Source: Variovorax sp. PBS-H4
GTDB taxonomy: Bacteria; Pseudomonadota; Gammaproteobacteria; Burkholderiales; Burkholderiaceae_C
Direction: 5' to 3'
DNA length: 64,000 nt
Assembly: GCF_901827205.1 (NCBI RefSeq)
Contig: NZ_LR594675.1
Span: 372,001-436,000, forward strand
Shown here: positions 62,984-64,000 of the stretch, one piece after another
How the letters are laid out: every line of letters starts with the position of its first letter
Position numbering within the stretch: position 1 is the first letter of the stretch
The notes under the pieces: generated by a model
The model's input: the letters and a program-made list of their open reading frames with translations, nothing else
The model's database searches: none
What the model was told of the DNA's origin: nothing
Translations under genes and position numbers: made by a program

Positions 62984-64000
62984 CTTTTGCCGTCCATGGG
63001 CTGCCGGTGGCCCGTGGCATTGCGATCGGACGCGCCGTGCTCGTGGTCTCGAGCCGCCTCGACGTCGCCCACTACTTCATCAGGCCGGAAGAGGTCGAAA
63101 CGGAGATCGACCGCGTGCGCATCGCGCGCAACGCTGTCGCCGAGGAGCTCCAGAAGCTGCAGGCCAGCGTCGCGCTGATGGGCCCCAACGACGCGCCGCA
63201 TGAACTCGCCGCCCTGCTCGAGGTGCACCTGATGCTGCTGCAGGACGAGGTGCTGACCGGCGGCGTCAAGCACTGGATCGTGGAGCGCCTCTACAACGCC
63301 GAGTGGGCGCTGACCACCCAGCTGGAGGTGGTCGCGCGCCAGTTCGACGAGATGGAGGACGAGTACCTGCGCGAGCGCAAGGCCGACCTCGAGCAGGTGG
63401 TCGAGCGCCTGCTGCATCGCATGAAGGGCACGGCGGCGGTGCTGGCGCCTACGCCGCCGCGTCGCAAGCGCACCGAGGACGACGAGGACAGCGACCCGAC
63501 CGCCCGCGACGCCATCGACGCTCCCCTGGTTTTGATCGCCCACGACCTCTCTCCGGCCGACATGCTCCAGTTCAAGAAGAGCGTGTTCGCCGGCTTCGTC
63601 ACCGACGTGGGCGGGCGCACCTCGCACACAGCGATCGTCGCGCGCAGCATGGACATCCCGGCCGTGGTCGGCGCGCGCAGTGCCAGCCAGTTGGTGCGGC
63701 AGGACGACTGGGTCATCATCGACGGGGATGCCGGCGTCGTGATCGTCGATCCCTCTCCGATCATCCTGGCCGAATACGGTTTCAAGCAGCGCCAGGGCGA
63801 CCTCGAGCGCGGCCGGCTGGCACGCCTGCGCCACAAGCCGGCCGTCACGCTCGACGGCCAGAAGGTCGACCTGTTGGCCAACATCGAGATGCCCGAGGAC
63901 ACCCTGGGCGCGGTCAAGGCCGGCGCGGTGGGCGTCGGCTTGTTCCGCAGCGAGTTCCTCTTCATGGGCCGCGAGGCCCAGCGCATGACCCGCCTGCCCG
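62980..64000 (+). CDS. ptsI: PTS enzyme I (PEP-protein phosphotransferase), 5' part
   Basis: The first 340 residues of enzyme I, cut by the window end. The N-terminal HPr-binding domain has VEERL-like GIAIGRAVLV, and the active His is in TDVGGRTSHTAIVARSMDIP, His216 here compared with His189 in E. coli. The shift comes mainly from a charged loop after residue 145 (PTPPRRKRTEDDEDSDPTAR) not present in E. coli. The start of the PEP-binding barrel (VDLLANIEMPEDTLGAV, GLFRSEFLFMGRE) is reached before the end. ATG at 62980 overlaps the HPr stop. Confidence 0.96.
   Translation, partial: MTFAVHGLPVARGIAIGRAVLVVSSRLDVAHYFIRPEEVETEIDRVRIARNAVAEELQKLQASVALMGPNDAPHELAALLEVHLMLLQDEVLTGGVKHWIVERLYNAEWALTTQLEVVARQFDEMEDEYLRERKADLEQVVERLLHRMKGTAAVLAPTPPRRKRTEDDEDSDPTARDAIDAPLVLIAHDLSPADMLQFKKSVFAGFVTDVGGRTSHTAIVARSMDIPAVVGARSASQLVRQDDWVIIDGDAGVVIVDPSPIILAEYGFKQRQGDLERGRLARLRHKPAVTLDGQKVDLLANIEMPEDTLGAVKAGAVGVGLFRSEFLFMGREAQRMTRLP

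Overview
The window is a GC-rich chromosomal segment from a betaproteobacterium, most likely a member of the Comamonadaceae (Variovorax, Ramlibacter or Acidovorax-like). This rests on the ilvE / zinc-finger / O-antigen-ligase order, gatCAB divergent from mreBCD-mrdA, Bug-family solute-binding proteins, an EIIA-HPr-EI phosphotransferase block, and the style of the ribosomal proteins. It is mostly core housekeeping DNA with small accessory islands. I see no insertion sequence, prophage, CRISPR array, rRNA or tRNA.

Layout. 1-2001: end of ilvE, a small CHCC zinc-finger gene and a convergent O-antigen ligase. 2155-6579: a 1474-residue autotransporter with an extended signal peptide and six passenger repeats. 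6818-8731: an OmpR/EnvZ-type two-component pair. 8878-12521: a three-gene operon of ketosynthase, chain-length-factor-like ketosynthase and flavin-dependent halogenase, resembling a detached part of an aryl-polyene/xanthomonadin-type cluster. 12605-13421: a FitAB/VapBC-type toxin-antitoxin pair whose toxin has lost an acidic residue. 13443-15662: AmpG-like permease divergent from an M48 peptidase. 15806-16243: an internally deleted short-chain dehydrogenase. 16230-19476: Bug binding protein, FAD monooxygenase and LysR regulator.

19489-29921 is core: xth, pyrE, gatBAC and the rod-shape operon mreBCD-mrdA. 29922-30241 carries no protein gene but has a structured region ending in two minus-strand terminators. 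30242-40876 holds a GMC oxidoreductase, a second Mla-type lipid transport operon (STAS-permease, ATPase, MCE protein, lipoprotein), a phosphoesterase, MarC, an SDR, an HCCA-isomerase-like protein, a dienelactone hydrolase, a small secreted protein and CorA. 40896-45968 holds hemB, a probable small RNA with an exposed anti-Shine-Dalgarno motif, a HemJ-like protein, a VanZ-like protein, a ferredoxin, a hydrolase and a DD-carboxypeptidase.

46171-58479 is the str/S10 ribosomal region: rpsL-rpsG-fusA-tuf-rpsJ, a terminator, two unrelated lipoprotein genes (one a predicted HEWGH metallopeptidase), a new promoter, then rplC-rplD-rplW-rplB-rpsS-rplV-rpsC-rplP-rpmC-rpsQ and a terminator. The spc operon does not follow; a peroxiredoxin, GNAT, cytochrome b561, cytochrome c' and thioredoxin-like genes do. 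The window ends in EIIA(Man)-HPr-EI, with EI running off the edge.

The items most worth a second look are the split of the S10 operon by two lipoprotein genes, the candidate small RNA at about 42049-42152, the orphan ketosynthase/halogenase operon, and the unexplained structured region near 30019-30241.
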